Shown here piece by piece: positions 1-7,650 of a stretch of DNA of 64,000 bases. Where the stretch lies: contig NZ_CP109427.1 of NCBI RefSeq assembly GCF_036250695.1, positions 2,666,001 to 2,730,000 of the forward strand, in the 5' to 3' direction. The notes beneath the pieces were generated by a model, which was not told the origin of the DNA, searched no databases, and saw only the letters and a program-made list of their open reading frames with translations. Source of the stretch: Streptomyces sp. NBC_01497. Lineage in GTDB: Bacteria > Actinomycetota > Actinomycetes > Streptomycetales > Streptomycetaceae. The position numbers and the translations under genes are program-made. Each line of letters begins with the position of its first letter. Position 1 is the first letter of the stretch.

Positions 1-603
1 ACGGTCGAGCCCGACCTGTCCAACGCGCAGCCGTTCCTGGCCGCGGCGCTGATCACCGGCGGCCGGGTGACCGTCCCCGACTGGCCCACCAACACCACGC
101 AGCCGGGCGACGCGCTGCGGTCGATCTTCACCCGGATGGGCGGATCCTGCGGCATCGTGTCCACGCACGAGGGCACCGCGCTCACCTTCGCCGGCTCGGG
201 GCGCGTGCACGGCATCGACGCCGACCTCAGCGCGGTCGGCGAGCTCGCCCCCGGCATCGCCGCCGTGGCCGCGCTCGCGGACTCCCCGTCCACACTGCGC
301 GGGGTGGCGCACCTGCGGATGCACGAGACGGACCGGCTGGCCGCGCTGACCAAGGAGATCAACGAGCTGGGCGGTGACGTCACCGAGACGCCCGACGGCC
401 TGGTCATCCGGCCGCGCCCGCTGCACGGCGGCGTCTTCCACACGTACGACGACCACCGGATGGCGACGGCGGGCTCGGTCCTCGGCCTCGCCGTTCCCGG
501 CATCGAGATCGAGAACGTGGCGACGACGGCGAAGACCCTCCCCGACTTCCCCCGCATGTGGACCGAGATGCTGGCGGGCGCCGCAGCGGTCGCGGGGGTC
601 TGA
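1..603 (+). CDS. aroA: 3-phosphoshikimate 1-carboxyvinyltransferase (EPSP synthase), 3' part
   Basis: The reading frame is open from the first base, so the gene starts before the window; about 200 C-terminal residues are present. EPSP synthase transfers enolpyruvate from PEP to shikimate-3-phosphate in chorismate synthesis in the cytoplasm. The fragment shows the C-terminal half of the fold, including the conserved HETDR segment followed by LAALTKEI, and the DDHRMA motif near the end, both diagnostic of the family. It ends with TGA just 4 nt before the rsgA start, so the two genes are probably co-transcribed. Identification is confident; nothing can be said about the promoter or N-terminus. 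Confidence 0.95.
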   Translation, partial: TVEPDLSNAQPFLAAALITGGRVTVPDWPTNTTQPGDALRSIFTRMGGSCGIVSTHEGTALTFAGSGRVHGIDADLSAVGELAPGIAAVAALADSPSTLRGVAHLRMHETDRLAALTKEINELGGDVTETPDGLVIRPRPLHGGVFHTYDDHRMATAGSVLGLAVPGIEIENVATTAKTLPDFPRMWTEMLAGAAAVAGV

Positions 604-607
604 CGCG

Positions 608-1618
608 ATGCGCCGCTACGGCAAGAACCCCGACGAGGACGACATCCGCACCCGCCCGAACCCGAAGGGCAGCCGACCGCGTACGAACATCAGGCCGAAG
701 CACGAGGACGCGTCCGAGGGCATGGTGCTGACCGTGGACCGGGGCCGGCTGACCTGCCTGGTCGGCGAGCGGGTCGTGATGGCGATGAAGGCCAGGGAGC
801 TGGGCCGCAAGGCCGCGGTCGTGGGTGACCGGGTGAGTATCGTCGGCGACCTGACCGGCGCGAAGGACACGCTCGCGCGGATCGTGCGGATCGCGCCGCG
901 CACCTCGCTGCTGCGGCGCACGGCGGACGACGACGACCCCTACGAGCGGGTGATCGTCGCCAACGCCGACCAACTCGCGATCGTGACGGCCCTCGCGGAC
1001 CCGGAGCCGCGCCCCCGGCTGATCGACCGGGCGCTGGTGGCCGCGTACGACGGCGGGCTCGAACCACTGCTCGTCCTGACCAAGTCGGACCTCGCGTCGG
1101 CGGAGCCGCTGCTGGAGACGTACCGCCCGCTCGGCGTGCGCTACGTCGTCACCCGACACGACGAGCTGGCGGGCGGCGCGGACGCCGAGCGGGTACGGGA
1201 ACTGCTCAAGGACCGGACGACGGCGTTCGTCGGGCACTCCGGCGTCGGCAAGACCACACTCGTCAACTCGCTGGTGGCGGACGACAGGCAGCGGATCACG
1301 GGGCTGGTCAACTCGGTCACGGGACGCGGCAGGCACACGACGGTCTCCGCCCTCGCGCTGCCGCTCGCGAAGGCAGACGGCTGGGTCGTCGACACGCCCG
1401 GCATCCGGTCGTTCGGGCTGGCGCACATCGACCCGTCGCGCGTGATCCTCGCCTTCCCCGACCTCGTGCCGGGCACGGAGGGCTGCCCGCGCGCGTGCAG
1501 CCACGACGAGCCGGAGTGCGCGCTGGACGCGTGGGTGGCCGAGGGCCACGCGGACCCGGCCCGGCTCTACTCACTGCGCAGGCTCCTCGCCACGCGGGAG
1601 CGGCACGAGGGCGACTGA
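608..1618 (+). CDS. rsgA: Ribosome small-subunit-dependent GTPase A
   Basis: This is a 336-aa circularly permuted GTPase that acts in late 30S maturation. G motifs occur in the permuted order: G4 TKSD (about residue 158), then the Walker A GHSGVGKT (about 208), then G3 DTPG (about 261). A C-terminal zinc-binding cluster CPRACSHDEPEC follows at about 292. An OB-like N-terminal domain precedes the GTPase. The ATG at 608 is chosen because it lies 4 nt after the aroA stop and starts the family's basic N-terminus (MRRYGKNP); the longer open frame upstream is antiphase aroA sequence. Pairing with aroA is common in Streptomyces. Confidence 0.95.
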   Translation: MRRYGKNPDEDDIRTRPNPKGSRPRTNIRPKHEDASEGMVLTVDRGRLTCLVGERVVMAMKARELGRKAAVVGDRVSIVGDLTGAKDTLARIVRIAPRTSLLRRTADDDDPYERVIVANADQLAIVTALADPEPRPRLIDRALVAAYDGGLEPLLVLTKSDLASAEPLLETYRPLGVRYVVTRHDELAGGADAERVRELLKDRTTAFVGHSGVGKTTLVNSLVADDRQRITGLVNSVTGRGRHTTVSALALPLAKADGWVVDTPGIRSFGLAHIDPSRVILAFPDLVPGTEGCPRACSHDEPECALDAWVAEGHADPARLYSLRRLLATRERHEGD

Positions 1619-1764
1619 CCCCGCCCGGCGCGCGCCGGTGCCCGGCGCCTGACGCCCCGACAGAACACGGGTCCGCGCGAAAAGTTTGCCTCCCCCCGGC
1701 GCTGGTAAGTGCATAATCGCACCAAGCGAGACGAAGCAGTCACCGACCCGGGAGGCTATCGACG

Positions 1765-2088
1765 ATGGCGTGGCTGCTGGTCGTGGTCGCGGGACTGCTG
1801 GAAACGGGCTTCGCCGTCTGCCTGAAGCTGTCGCACGGCTTCACCCGGCTGTGGCCGACGATCGCCTTCGCGAGCTTCGCCCTCGGCAGTTTCGGCCTGC
1901 TGACGCTGGCGCTGAAGAAGCTGGACGTGGGCCCCGCGTACGCCGTGTGGACGGGCATCGGCGCGGCCGGCACGACGATCTACGGCATGGTCTTCCTCGG
2001 CGACGTGGTCTCCACGCTGAAGCTCGTGTCGATCACGTTCGTCATCGTCGGCGTCATCGGCCTGCAGCTCTCCGGCTCCGCCCACTGA
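1765..2088 (+). CDS. SMR-family transporter, Gdx/SugE type (probable guanidinium exporter)
   Basis: This is a 107-aa protein with four predicted transmembrane helices, the standard size for the small multidrug resistance family. The membrane-embedded Glu of helix 1 is present (LLETGF, residue about 14). The GFTRLWP segment and the AYAVWTGIGAAGT helix are typical of the Gdx/SugE branch, which exports guanidinium, rather than the EmrE/Qac branch that exports bulky drugs. Assignment to Gdx is from sequence signature only. The ATG at 1765 follows a GGGAGG ribosome-binding site. There is a single SMR gene here, so a homodimer is likely. I could not find a guanidine riboswitch in the 146 nt upstream. 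Confidence 0.88.
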   Translation: MAWLLVVVAGLLETGFAVCLKLSHGFTRLWPTIAFASFALGSFGLLTLALKKLDVGPAYAVWTGIGAAGTTIYGMVFLGDVVSTLKLVSITFVIVGVIGLQLSGSAH

Positions 2089-2133
2089 CGTGGGGCGGGC
2101 CCGGCGCCCTGGGCCCCCGGTACTGTGACGGGC

Positions 2134-2934
2134 ATGTCCGACTACCACGATGATCTCCGCCTGGCCCACGTCCTGGCCGACACCGCCGACGCCGCGACGA
2201 TGAACCGGTTCAAGGCCCTCGATCTGAAGGTCGAGACGAAACCCGACATGACGCCGGTGAGTGAGGCGGACAAGGCCGCCGAGGAGCTGATCCGGGGCAG
2301 CCTCCAGCGGGCCCGGCCACGGGACGCGGTCCACGGTGAGGAGTTCGGCGTGCACGGCACGGGCCCGCGCCGCTGGGTCGTCGACCCGATCGACGGGACG
2401 AAGAACTACGTGCGCGGCGTTCCGGTGTGGGCCACGCTGATCTCGCTGATGGTCGTGGGTGAGGGCGGCTACGAGCCGGTCGTGGGCGTCGTGTCCGCGC
2501 CGGCGCTCGGCCGGCGCTGGTGGGCCGAACTCGGCGGGGGCGCGCACACCGGCCGCAGCCTCTCGTCGGCCACCCGGCTGCGGGTCTCGGACGTGTCGGG
2601 CCTGGGCGACGCGTCGTTCGCGTACTCCTCGCTCAGCGGCTGGGAGGAGCAGGGCCGCCTCGACGGCTTCCTGAACCTGACCCGGGCCTGCTGGCGCACG
2701 CGCGGCTACGGCGACTTCTGGCAGTACATGATGGTCGCGGAGGGCGCAGTGGACATGTGCGCCGAACCCGAGCTGTCCCTCTGGGACATGGCCGCGCCGT
2801 CGATCGTCGTCCAGGAGGCGGGCGGGCGGTTCACCGGGCTCGACGGCAGGAGGGGCCCGCACAGCGGCAACGCGGCGGCGTCCAACGGCGTCCTGCACGA
2901 CACCCTGCTCGACTACCTCAACGAGCGCTACTGA
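2134..2934 (+). CDS. hisN: Histidinol-phosphatase, inositol monophosphatase family
   Basis: This 266-aa Mg-dependent phosphatase of the IMPase superfamily matches the length of the actinobacterial HisN enzymes, which dephosphorylate histidinol-phosphate in histidine synthesis. Metal-binding motifs are intact: GEEFG at about residue 69, DPIDGTKN at about 85 and WDMAAP at about 217. The ATG at 2134 is preferred over a GTG three codons upstream because it gives the family's MSDYHDDLR start. It lies 45 nt after the SMR gene and could share its transcript. Closely related inositol-phosphate or PAP phosphatases cannot be fully excluded, but the [13 protein letters not shown] stretch fits HisN. Confidence 0.88.
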   Translation: MSDYHDDLRLAHVLADTADAATMNRFKALDLKVETKPDMTPVSEADKAAEELIRGSLQRARPRDAVHGEEFGVHGTGPRRWVVDPIDGTKNYVRGVPVWATLISLMVVGEGGYEPVVGVVSAPALGRRWWAELGGGAHTGRSLSSATRLRVSDVSGLGDASFAYSSLSGWEEQGRLDGFLNLTRACWRTRGYGDFWQYMMVAEGAVDMCAEPELSLWDMAAPSIVVQEAGGRFTGLDGRRGPHSGNAAASNGVLHDTLLDYLNERY

Positions 2935-3017
2935 GAAACCCGTCCGGCCCCCGCGGGAGGCCGGGCCGCACAACGGCTCCGGAGGCACGGCCCCGGACGC
3001 CACGGCCCCGGACGCAC

Positions 3018-3053
3018 GAGGAGGCCGGACCCCGCTCGGGGTCCGGCCTCCTC
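3018..3053. terminator. Bidirectional hairpin terminator between hisN and katA
   Basis: A perfect 16-bp stem (GAGGAGGCCGGACCCC and its complement) closes a 4-nt loop between the convergent hisN and katA genes. There is no U-tract, as is usual in Streptomyces. It can serve both strands. Confidence 0.75.
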
Positions 3054-3071
3054 CGCTTCCGGCGAGCGGGG

Positions 3072-4523
3072 TCAGCCGCGGAGGGCCTGGACCGCGGACT
3101 CCAGCCGCTTGCCGAAGTCACCGTCGGCCTGACGGAAGTTGTCCACCGCGCGCTCGGCGATGTCGGCGCGCGACACCTTCGCGATGAACTGCGCGAGGTT
3201 GTCGACGAGACGGCCCTTCTCGTCCTCCGTCAGCTGCCGGTAGAGGTTGCCCGCCTGCACGAAGTCGTTGTCCTCGGCGTGCGAGGGCGCCTCGTGGTGA
3301 CCGGTGGAGCCGCTGACCGGGGTCGGCTGCCACAGCGGACGGTCGCTCTGGAACGGGCCGCCGAAGCTGTTCGGCTCGTAGTTCTTCGTGCCGTTGTGAC
3401 GGCCGTCGTACAGGTAGCCGTCACGGCTGTTCGTCCGCGCCTCGGTGGCATGCGGGCGGTTGACCGGCAGGTGGTCGGCGTTGATGCCGACGCGGTAGCG
3501 GTGGGCGTCGCCGTAGGCGAACAGCCGGCCCTGGAGCATCTTGTCCGGGGAGGGGCCGATGCCGGGCACGAAGTGCGCCGGGCTGAAGATCGACTGCTCG
3601 ACCTCGGCGAAGATGTTCTCCGGGTTGCGGTTGAGCTCCAGCCTGCCGATCTCGATCGGCGGGTAGTCCGCGTGCGGCCAGACCTTGGTCAGGTCGAACG
3701 GGTTGAAGCGGTACGTCGCGGCGTCCGCCTCCGGCATGATCTGCACCTGCACGGTCCAGGACGGGAACTCGCCGCGCTCGATGGCCTCGCGCAGGTCGCG
3801 CTGGTGGCTGTCGGGGTCGACGCCGGAGAGGCGGTTGGCCTCGTCCGTGGTGAGGTTCTTGATCCCCTGGTCGGTCTTGAAGTGGTACTTGACCCAGAAG
3901 ACCTCGCCGGCCTCGTTGTTCCACTGGTAGGTGTGCGAGCCGTAGCCGTTCATGTGGCGCAGCGTCGCGGGGATGCCGCGGTCGCCGAACAGCCAGGTCA
4001 CCTGGTGCGTGGACTCGGGCGACAGACCCCAGAAGTCCCAGACGTTGTCCGCCTCCTGCGAGCCCGTGTACGGGTCGCGCTTCTGGGTGTGGATGAAGTC
4101 GGGGAACTTGATGGCGTCCTTGATGAAGAACACCGGGGTGTTGTTGCCGACGAGGTCGTAGTTGCCGTCCTCGGTGTAGAACTTCAGCGCGAAGCCGCGG
4201 GGGTCGCGCACCGCGTCCGCCGAGCCGAGGTTGCCCGCGACGGTGGAGAAGCGCAGGAACGTCTCGGTCTGCTTGCCGACCTCGGACAGGAACCTCGCAC
4301 GCGTCCACTGCGAGACGTCGCGGGTGAGCGTGAAGGTGCCGTACGCGCCGGCGCCACGGGCGTGGACGATGCGCTCCGGGATGCGCTCGCGGTTGAAGTG
4401 GGCCAGCTTCTCCAGCAGAGCCTGGTCCTGGATGAGCATGGGCCCGCCGGCGCCCGCGGTCTCACTGTTCTGATTGTCGGCGACCGGAGCACCGGCCTCC
4501 GTGGTCAGCGGTCCCTGCGTCAC
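3072..4523 (-). CDS. katA: Monofunctional haem catalase
   Basis: This is a 483-aa small-subunit (clade 3 type) catalase that decomposes hydrogen peroxide. The distal histidine ([10 protein letters not shown], His54), the catalytic asparagine (VGNNTPVFF, about 127-128) and the proximal haem-ligand tyrosine in [14 protein letters not shown] are all present. It is divergent from a Fur-family regulator with 135 nt between them, and a palindrome overlaps its predicted promoter, so peroxide-responsive repression is likely. Start ATG at 4523. No signal peptide, so it is cytoplasmic. In S. coelicolor a catalase called CatA is repressed by CatR; this pair looks equivalent, but orthology was not tested. 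Confidence 0.95.
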   Translation of the reverse strand: MTQGPLTTEAGAPVADNQNSETAGAGGPMLIQDQALLEKLAHFNRERIPERIVHARGAGAYGTFTLTRDVSQWTRARFLSEVGKQTETFLRFSTVAGNLGSADAVRDPRGFALKFYTEDGNYDLVGNNTPVFFIKDAIKFPDFIHTQKRDPYTGSQEADNVWDFWGLSPESTHQVTWLFGDRGIPATLRHMNGYGSHTYQWNNEAGEVFWVKYHFKTDQGIKNLTTDEANRLSGVDPDSHQRDLREAIERGEFPSWTVQVQIMPEADAATYRFNPFDLTKVWPHADYPPIEIGRLELNRNPENIFAEVEQSIFSPAHFVPGIGPSPDKMLQGRLFAYGDAHRYRVGINADHLPVNRPHATEARTNSRDGYLYDGRHNGTKNYEPNSFGGPFQSDRPLWQPTPVSGSTGHHEAPSHAEDNDFVQAGNLYRQLTEDEKGRLVDNLAQFIAKVSRADIAERAVDNFRQADGDFGKRLESAVQALRG

Positions 4524-4568
4524 GTACGCCTCCTGCGAAGTTCTGTCCCTTGGCGTTTGCCGATCCTG

Positions 4569-4596
4569 ATCCTACAATGGACATTGTCTAAGTCAA
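4569..4596 (-). promoter_or_regulatory. katA promoter with overlapping Fur/PerR-type operator
   Basis: On the minus strand TTGACT (4591-4596) and TAGGAT (4569-4574) are separated by 16 nt, a good housekeeping-type promoter. The spacer contains the inverted repeat ACAATG-GA-CATTGT (4574-4587). Binding there would occlude RNA polymerase. This matches the known arrangement of CatR/PerR repressors over catalase promoters. Confidence 0.72.
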
Positions 4597-4646
4597 GTGA
4601 ACATCCAAAGTCATACACGTCACGGGACCGTCCGTCCCCCCACTGT

Positions 4647-4652
4647 TAGGCT
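4647..4652 (+). promoter_or_regulatory. Putative -10 element giving a leaderless catR-like mRNA
   Basis: TAGGCT ends 6 nt before the ATG at 4659. Transcription from it would start at or next to the start codon, giving a leaderless message, and no ribosome-binding site is visible. A weak -35 (GGGACC, 4624-4629) lies 17 nt upstream. Prediction only. Confidence 0.4.
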
Positions 4653-4658
4653 GACCCC

Positions 4659-5081
4659 ATGAGTGACCTGTTGGAACGGCTGCGCGAACGCGGTTGGCGC
4701 ATGACGGCGCAGCGCCGCGTGGTGGCCGAGGTCCTCGACGGGGAGCACATCCACCTGACCGCCGACGAGGTGCACGCGCGTGCCGTCGACAGGCTGCCGG
4801 AGATCTCGCGGGCGACGGTGTACAACACGCTCGGCGAGATGGTCTCGCTCGGCGAGGTCATAGAAGTGACCACCGACCGCCGGGCCAAGCGGTACGACCC
4901 GAACGCGCACCGCCCGCACCAGCACCTGGTCTGCGCCCGCTGCGGGACCATCCGCGACGTGCACACCTCGGGCGACCCGCTGAGCCAGCTGCCGGCGGGC
5001 GAGCGCTTCGGCTTCACCGTCTCCGACGTCGAGGTCACGTTCCGGGGCCTGTGCCCCGCGTGCTCGGCCACGGCCGCCTGA
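4659..5081 (+). CDS. Fur-family peroxide regulator (CatR/PerR-like)
   Basis: This is a 140-aa Fur-superfamily repressor with an N-terminal winged helix (recognition helix near RATVYNTL, residues 51-58) and a C-terminal dimerisation domain. The structural zinc site is intact, with two CxxC pairs (Cys92/Cys95 and Cys132/Cys135). A His-rich segment (His84, His87, His89) provides regulatory metal ligands. Divergent placement against katA, with a palindrome in the katA promoter, points to a PerR-like H2O2 sensor such as Streptomyces CatR rather than an iron or zinc regulator. Which metal it senses cannot be read from the sequence. Confidence 0.85.
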   Translation: MSDLLERLRERGWRMTAQRRVVAEVLDGEHIHLTADEVHARAVDRLPEISRATVYNTLGEMVSLGEVIEVTTDRRAKRYDPNAHRPHQHLVCARCGTIRDVHTSGDPLSQLPAGERFGFTVSDVEVTFRGLCPACSATAA

Positions 5082-5219
5082 CCTTCCGGCTGCGCGCGAG
5101 GGTCCGGTCGCTTCGGCGCCCGGTCCCGTCGTCCCGACACCTGCCGGCCGCGCGTCCCCGCGATCACCGTGGCGGAGGCCGCATCGCCAACGCGGCGGCA
5201 ACGCGGGGGCATCAACGCG

Positions 5220-5256
5220 CCGAAGGCCCGGATCTCCAGGAGATCCGGGCCTTCGG
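5220..5256 (-). terminator. Hairpin terminator downstream of tRNA-fMet copy 1
   Basis: An 18-bp perfect inverted repeat with a single central base lies 8 nt past the tRNA 3' end. In practice it would form a stem of about 16 bp with a small loop. It probably ends the tRNA transcript and may also stop readthrough from the Fur gene. Confidence 0.75.
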
Positions 5257-5264
5257 ACTATCAG

Positions 5265-5338
5265 TAGCGGGGACAGGATTTGAACCTGCGACCTCTGGGT
5301 TATGAGCCCAGCGAGCTACCGAGCTGCTCCACCCCGCG
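5265..5338 (-). tRNA. Initiator tRNA-fMet (CAT), copy 1
   Basis: This is a 74-nt cloverleaf without encoded CCA. The anticodon loop CTCATAA is closed by a CTGGG/CCCAG stem, giving the three consecutive G-C pairs that mark initiator tRNAs. The first acceptor base C1 faces U72, so the 1-72 pair is unmatched, the other initiator hallmark. The T-loop region GGTTCAAATCC is canonical. A second identical gene lies at 7515-7588. Confidence 0.96.
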
Positions 5339-5423
5339 TCGATGAACTGAACATTACGTGACAGTCACCGGATGGGCAAATCCCTTACCGAGCGCCCCTG
5401 ACCAGCGGCTCCGCCGGGACGGC

Positions 5424-7316
5424 TCAGGCCGTCAACTCCTGCTGCAGAGCGTCCAGAAGCTTCGCCGCGCGCTCCGCGACCTCGGCCGGACCGAGCTCCA
5501 CCGCGCGGGCGCACCAGCGCTGCCCCTCGGCCAGCTCGCCGCCGCGCGCCGCGAGCAGTGCGAGCCGCAGCGCCGCCCTGCCGTGCCCGGCCCGCGCGGC
5601 ACGCGTCCACCACAGCACCGCCTCCGGCTCGCTGCCCTCCCGTACGAGCAGCAGCCCCAGGTTGAACGCGCCGCTGCGGCTGCCCGCCTCGGCGGACCGC
5701 CGGTACCAGCCGGCCGCGCCCTCGGTGTCGCCGCGGCGGGCCGCCAGCATGCCCGCGCGGACCTGGGCGCGTACGTGCCCCTGCTCGGCGGCGCGCTCGT
5801 ACCACAGCTCGCACTCGGTCTTCTCGGTGCGCAGCTGCGACTCGCCCAGGGCGGGGGGCGATGCGGGCGGCCTGCGGGCGTCGAGCAGCATGGCGAGGCG
5901 GTACGCGGCCTCGACGCTGCCACCCCCCGCCGAGCAGCGCAGATGCCGCTCCGCGGTGCGCTCGTCGCCGTCCCTGAGGCAGGCGATCGCGACTTGCAGC
6001 GCGGCCTCGGTGTGGCCGGCCGAGGCGGCCCGCTCGTACCACCGAAGGGCCGAGACGTCGTCGTCGCGACTGGCGTACAGGATGCCGAGGTTGAAGGCGG
6101 CGTCGACGCTGCCCGCCTCGGCCGCTTTGGAGAACCACGGCTCCGCGCCGCCCGCGTCGCCGGCCTGGAGCAGCAGCACGGCGAGCGCGTTGGCCGCCTC
6201 GCGGTGGCCCGCGTAGGCGGCGCGCCGGTACCACTGCTCGGCCTGCGCGTCGCGGTCCTGCGCGGCGCACAGCAGCGCGAGGTTGTAGGCGCCGTTGACG
6301 TCGCCCGCGTCCATGGCCGTGCGGTACCACCGCTCGGCGGACTGCTGCTCGCCGCGCGCCGCGTGCAGCGCGCCCAGCGCGTTGGCCGCGGTGCCGTCGC
6401 CGTCCTGGGCGGCGCGCAGCCACCACACGGCGGCGGACTCCTCGTCGCCCGCGTCGCGCAGCAGGAAGGCGAGGGCGCTCGCGGCCTTCGCCTCACCGTC
6501 CTTGGCGGAGCTGAGGTACCAGCGTCCGGCCTCCTTGAGTTCGCCGCGGCGCTCCAGGATCGCGCCGAGGTGCAGCGCGGCGCGCCGGTGGCCGCGCGCG
6601 GCGGCCTGCCGGTACCAGTGCACGGCGTCCTCGATCAGCGCGGGGCCCGCCGGGTCGCCGGCCGGGCGGGCGCGCTCCCGGGCACGCCGCTCCAGGGTGA
6701 GGGCGAGACGGTACGAGGCCTCGCGGTGGCCGAGTTCGGCCGCGGCCCGCAGCCAGCGTTCCGCGCCGACGTCGCTGCGGTGTTCGAGGAGATCGGCGAG
6801 GGCGTACGCGCCGGACGCGTGGCCCTGCTCGGCGGACTGACGCAGCCAGTACTCGGCACCGGGCTCGTCGCCCCGCTCACGGAAGTACGTGCCGAGGGAG
6901 TGCGCGGCGGCGGCTGAACCCGCGACGGCGGCGACCCGCCACCAGCCGGCGGCCTCGTCGCCGTAGCCGCGCTGGTGGAGCAGGACGCCGAGGTTGTTCG
7001 CGGCGGCGCGGTCGCCCTCCGCGGTGGCGGAGCGCAGAGGGGGCTCGGCGCCGTCGAGGTCGCCACGGCGCAGCAGGAGCGCGCCGAGCGCGCTCGCTGC
7101 CGCTGTGTCACCCGCTTGTGCCGCGGCCCGATGACGTGTTTCCGCCTCGGCCTCGGTCTGCTCGACCTGGTCCATGACCTCCGTGGGCTCCATGGGTCCG
7201 GCCGACTCCGTGGGGACGGCCGAGCCGAGCGTACCGATGCCGGACCCGACATCGGTACGCCTCCGCGCAAACCGCCCTGTCTCCAACAGAGTTGTCCTAT
7301 CCCCCATAAAACCCAT
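5424..7316 (-). CDS. Sel1/TPR-repeat protein
   Basis: This is a 630-aa protein made almost entirely of about a dozen or more degenerate 36-residue Sel1-like repeats (recurring A-x-W-Y-x-x-A-A-x-x-G-H and LGxLLxxRGD patterns), from about residue 60 to the end. Such arrays form alpha-solenoids that scaffold protein-protein interactions. No catalytic domain, signal peptide or membrane segment is visible, so it is probably cytoplasmic. It lies between two identical tRNA genes on the same strand. The start is uncertain: ATG at 7316 or at 7307; neither has a strong ribosome-binding site. The partner protein is unknown. Confidence 0.85.
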   Translation of the reverse strand: MGFMGDRTTLLETGRFARRRTDVGSGIGTLGSAVPTESAGPMEPTEVMDQVEQTEAEAETRHRAAAQAGDTAAASALGALLLRRGDLDGAEPPLRSATAEGDRAAANNLGVLLHQRGYGDEAAGWWRVAAVAGSAAAAHSLGTYFRERGDEPGAEYWLRQSAEQGHASGAYALADLLEHRSDVGAERWLRAAAELGHREASYRLALTLERRARERARPAGDPAGPALIEDAVHWYRQAAARGHRRAALHLGAILERRGELKEAGRWYLSSAKDGEAKAASALAFLLRDAGDEESAAVWWLRAAQDGDGTAANALGALHAARGEQQSAERWYRTAMDAGDVNGAYNLALLCAAQDRDAQAEQWYRRAAYAGHREAANALAVLLLQAGDAGGAEPWFSKAAEAGSVDAAFNLGILYASRDDDVSALRWYERAASAGHTEAALQVAIACLRDGDERTAERHLRCSAGGGSVEAAYRLAMLLDARRPPASPPALGESQLRTEKTECELWYERAAEQGHVRAQVRAGMLAARRGDTEGAAGWYRRSAEAGSRSGAFNLGLLLVREGSEPEAVLWWTRAARAGHGRAALRLALLAARGGELAEGQRWCARAVELGPAEVAERAAKLLDALQQELTA

Positions 7317-7464
7317 CGTCGCATTACCTGTTACCCGCGCACACTCGGTATATCGCGGCCCACAAGGTCACTTCAGCGTTTTGTCGACATGCCCTGGGAG
7401 TGATAAGTCAAACACGGTAGGGGCGTTCGCGCACGGACCACTACACACTTCGCACAAACACGTG

Positions 7465-7506
7465 CCGAGGGCCCGGGTGATCCTTTCGGATCACCCGGGC
7501 CCTCGG
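7465..7506 (-). terminator. Hairpin terminator downstream of tRNA-fMet copy 2
   Basis: A perfect 19-bp stem with the 4-nt loop TTTC starts 8 nt past the tRNA 3' end. The position matches the hairpin after copy 1, but the stem sequence differs. Confidence 0.75.
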
Positions 7507-7514
7507 ACTTTCAG

Positions 7515-7588
7515 TAGCGGGGACAGGATTTGAACCTGCGACCTCTGGGTTATGAGCCCAGCGAGCTACCGAGCTGCTCCACCCCGCG
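7515..7588 (-). tRNA. Initiator tRNA-fMet (CAT), copy 2
   Basis: The 74 nt are identical to copy 1 at 5265-5338, with the same C1-U72 mismatch and GGG/CCC anticodon stem. The 3-nt flank on the discriminator side is also shared, but the terminator stems differ. This indicates an old duplication, or gene conversion restricted to the tRNA. Confidence 0.96.
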
Positions 7589-7650
7589 CCGTTGTGTGAT
7601 CAACTCTAGCACGGTTCGGAGTGTCCCCTGCTCAGTGCGGGGACGAACGG

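Noticed and set aside
374..607. Long N-terminal extension of RsgA overlapping aroA
   Set aside because: The extra frame is Arg/Ser/Thr-rich antiphase aroA sequence, and an ATG with the correct N-terminus lies 4 nt past the aroA stop.
1619..1764. Guanidine riboswitch upstream of the Gdx-type gene
   Set aside because: Only one ACGA-containing loop-like segment was seen and no paired hairpins or class I/III core could be assembled by eye.
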